Source: Acidimicrobiales bacterium (GTDB lineage Bacteria > Actinomycetota > Acidimicrobiia > Acidimicrobiales > RAAP-2). Taken from it: a stretch of DNA of 6,904 bases. Below, in pieces: positions 6,261 through 6,904 of the stretch. A program made the position numbers and the translations under genes. The stretch is taken from positions 1-6,904 of the forward strand of contig JADGOF010000118.1 of NCBI GenBank assembly GCA_017883105.1. The letters run 5' to 3'. The notes below the pieces were generated by a model. That model worked only from the letters and a program-made list of their open reading frames with translations, was not told where the DNA came from and searched no databases. How positions within the stretch are numbered: position 1 is the stretch's first letter; each line of letters begins with the position of its first letter.

Positions 6261-6297
6261 CCCAGATCTCGCCCGGCCGTCCGATGACTCAGGGTGG

Positions 6298-6357
6298 CCC
6301 GGTCGATGTCCTACTCACTCGCGCCAGCTCGGAATCCGAAGGATCTGATCGACCGGG
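6298..6357. repeat. 10-bp perfect inverted repeat downstream of the split gene
   Basis: CCCGGTCGAT (6298-6307) and ATCGACCGGG (6348-6357) are perfect reverse complements 40 bases apart, extendable to 12 pairs with one G-T pair. It begins 38 bases after the TAG of the split gene. The loop is long for a terminator. The DNA from 6261 to 6458 otherwise shows only short open frames I cannot assign. Confidence 0.45.
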
Positions 6358-6458
6358 TCCATGTTGGGTTGGGCAGGCAGAATCCGCCGACCGAGCCGTT
6401 GAACTGGGAGAACGCTGGCTGGAACCACTTTCCGCCGGCGTTCCAGAACCCTGGTGTA

Positions 6459-6510
6459 ACTGAATGCTCAGCAACCTCGGGACCGTAGGGATGGCGGCGG
6501 AGGGTTGCCC
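6459..6510 (+). repeat. Dispersed 52-bp repeat, copy A
   Basis: It aligns without gaps to 2274-2325 (45 of 52 identical) and shares its first 19 bases with 1650-1668 (17 of 19). All three copies lie in the same orientation and outside the firmly called genes. This copy sits just past the stop of the minus-strand basic-tail frame. Identity and function are unknown; a mobile-element end or an interspersed repeat family is the likeliest reading. Confidence 0.7.
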
Positions 6511-6529
6511 GGCGGCTGGATCAGACTCG

Positions 6530-6799
6530 CTACCGCTTCGCAGGTCCCGTCCTTCGAGTCGCCGCCTTCTTCCGCACGACCGTGCGCTTCGCCGACGCCT
6601 TTCGACCTGGCGCCCGTCCGTCAATCGGCTTCCCAGCGTCGATCCACGCCTGCACCCGCTCGTCGCTGATGCGCCGAGCGTCCGGCATCTTCGCCCACTT
6701 GCGGAATGTGTCCTTCTGCTCGGCGTCGAGCCCACACTTGGCGATGGGAACCTGCCGAAAGCCTCTAGTTGATGCGTCGCACAGACCGGCAACATGGCT
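6530..6799 (-). pseudogene. Small protein with basic C-terminal tail, no usual start codon
   Basis: An open frame of 89 codons ending in TAG at 6532-6530, bounded upstream by TAA at 6802-6800. From about codon 18 it looks strongly coding: G/C at third positions is about 82% there against about half in codons 1-17. It reads IAKCGLDAEQKDTFRKWAK, then ARRISDERVQAWIDAG, then a Lys/Arg/Ala-rich tail (SAKRTVVRKKAATRRTG, ending PAKR). Such tails are seen in histone-like and other nucleic-acid-binding proteins, so binding to DNA or RNA is a fair inference; the family is not recognised. No ATG, GTG or TTG occurs before Met38, which is mid-domain. ATC at 6745-6743, preceded by AGG, sits where a start would be expected, so the start may have been lost (ATG to ATC) or the 5' end replaced. 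A non-standard start or a sequencing error cannot be excluded. Confidence 0.5.
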
Positions 6800-6834
6800 T
6801 TAGCTACGACTTGGCGAATCGAGGGCATGACAAC

Positions 6835-6840
6835 GGAGGA
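6835..6840 (+). promoter_or_regulatory. Shine-Dalgarno site (GGAGGA) of the terminal gene
   Basis: A strong GGAGGA lies four bases before ATG 6845 and favours that start over the in-frame ATGs at 6827 and 6794, which have no comparable site. Confidence 0.5.
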
Positions 6841-6844
6841 CCTC

Positions 6845-6904
6845 ATGGTCAACAGAAATCGAAGGGACCGGGACAACGGTGCGGAGCGCCTCATCGAATC
6901 GCTT
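6845..6904 (+). CDS. Start of a gene running off the window
   Basis: Twenty codons from ATG 6845 to the window end, beginning MVNRNRRDRDNGAERL, polar and Arg/Asp-rich. The frame is open back to 6773, so starts at 6827 or 6794 are possible, but only 6845 has a strong ribosome site. It is divergent from the minus-strand basic-tail frame. Too little is visible to name a function. Confidence 0.45.
   Translation, partial: MVNRNRRDRDNGAERLIESL

Noticed and set aside
6294..6488. 64-residue plus-strand frame (MARSMSYSLAP start) ending in the repeat
   Set aside because: The middle looks mildly protein-like, but there is no ribosome site, the end lies inside the dispersed repeat, and a minus-strand frame over the same bases looks equally plausible.
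6289..6894. 201-residue minus-strand open frame
   Set aside because: Its Arg/Ser-rich translation is a shadow of the 6530-6799 frame, which has better third-position bias and more protein-like sequence.

Overview
The window is GC-rich DNA from an unidentified bacterium. GTG starts, strong G/C bias at third codon positions in the real genes and Ala/Gly/Val-rich proteins suggest a high-GC actinobacterium or similar lineage. That is inference, since no rRNA or other phylogenetic marker is present.

Layout: (1) 170-349, minus strand, is a compact complete gene for a DUF1737-family protein. (2) 601-1266, plus strand, encodes a secreted lipoprotein of unknown function with six cysteines beyond the lipidated one. 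(3) 1267-2433 is a gene-poor stretch with no convincing intact gene. It holds a dense hairpin cluster (1467-1581), a 10-bp inverted repeat, a 12-bp tandem repeat, two copies of a dispersed repeat, and a few short minus-strand open frames that may be gene fossils. (4) 2434-5657, minus strand, is a two-gene ABC operon: an ATPase (4920-5657) followed six bases later by a fused double-FtsX permease (2484-4913), closed by a probable terminator hairpin. (5) 5786-6260 holds a hairpin and a plus-strand gene interrupted by an in-frame TGA. (6) 6298-6904 holds an inverted repeat, a third copy of the dispersed repeat, a minus-strand frame for a small protein with a basic tail but no usual start codon, and the first codons of a plus-strand gene that runs off the end.

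Only the ABC pair clearly works together. The ATPase drives a MacB/LolCE/YbbP-type (type VII) permease whose two halves sit in one chain, so ATPase plus permease could form a full mechanotransmission transporter. No membrane-fusion protein, sensor kinase or substrate gene is visible, so the substrate is unknown. The flanks look like accessory or decaying DNA: low gene density, an interrupted gene, a gene with no start, and dispersed and inverted repeats. I found no CRISPR array, tRNA, rRNA, recognisable transposase or defence gene. The oddest signals are the TGA-split gene whose stop lies inside an inverted repeat of a motif that recurs nearby, and the three-copy repeat in the non-coding parts.
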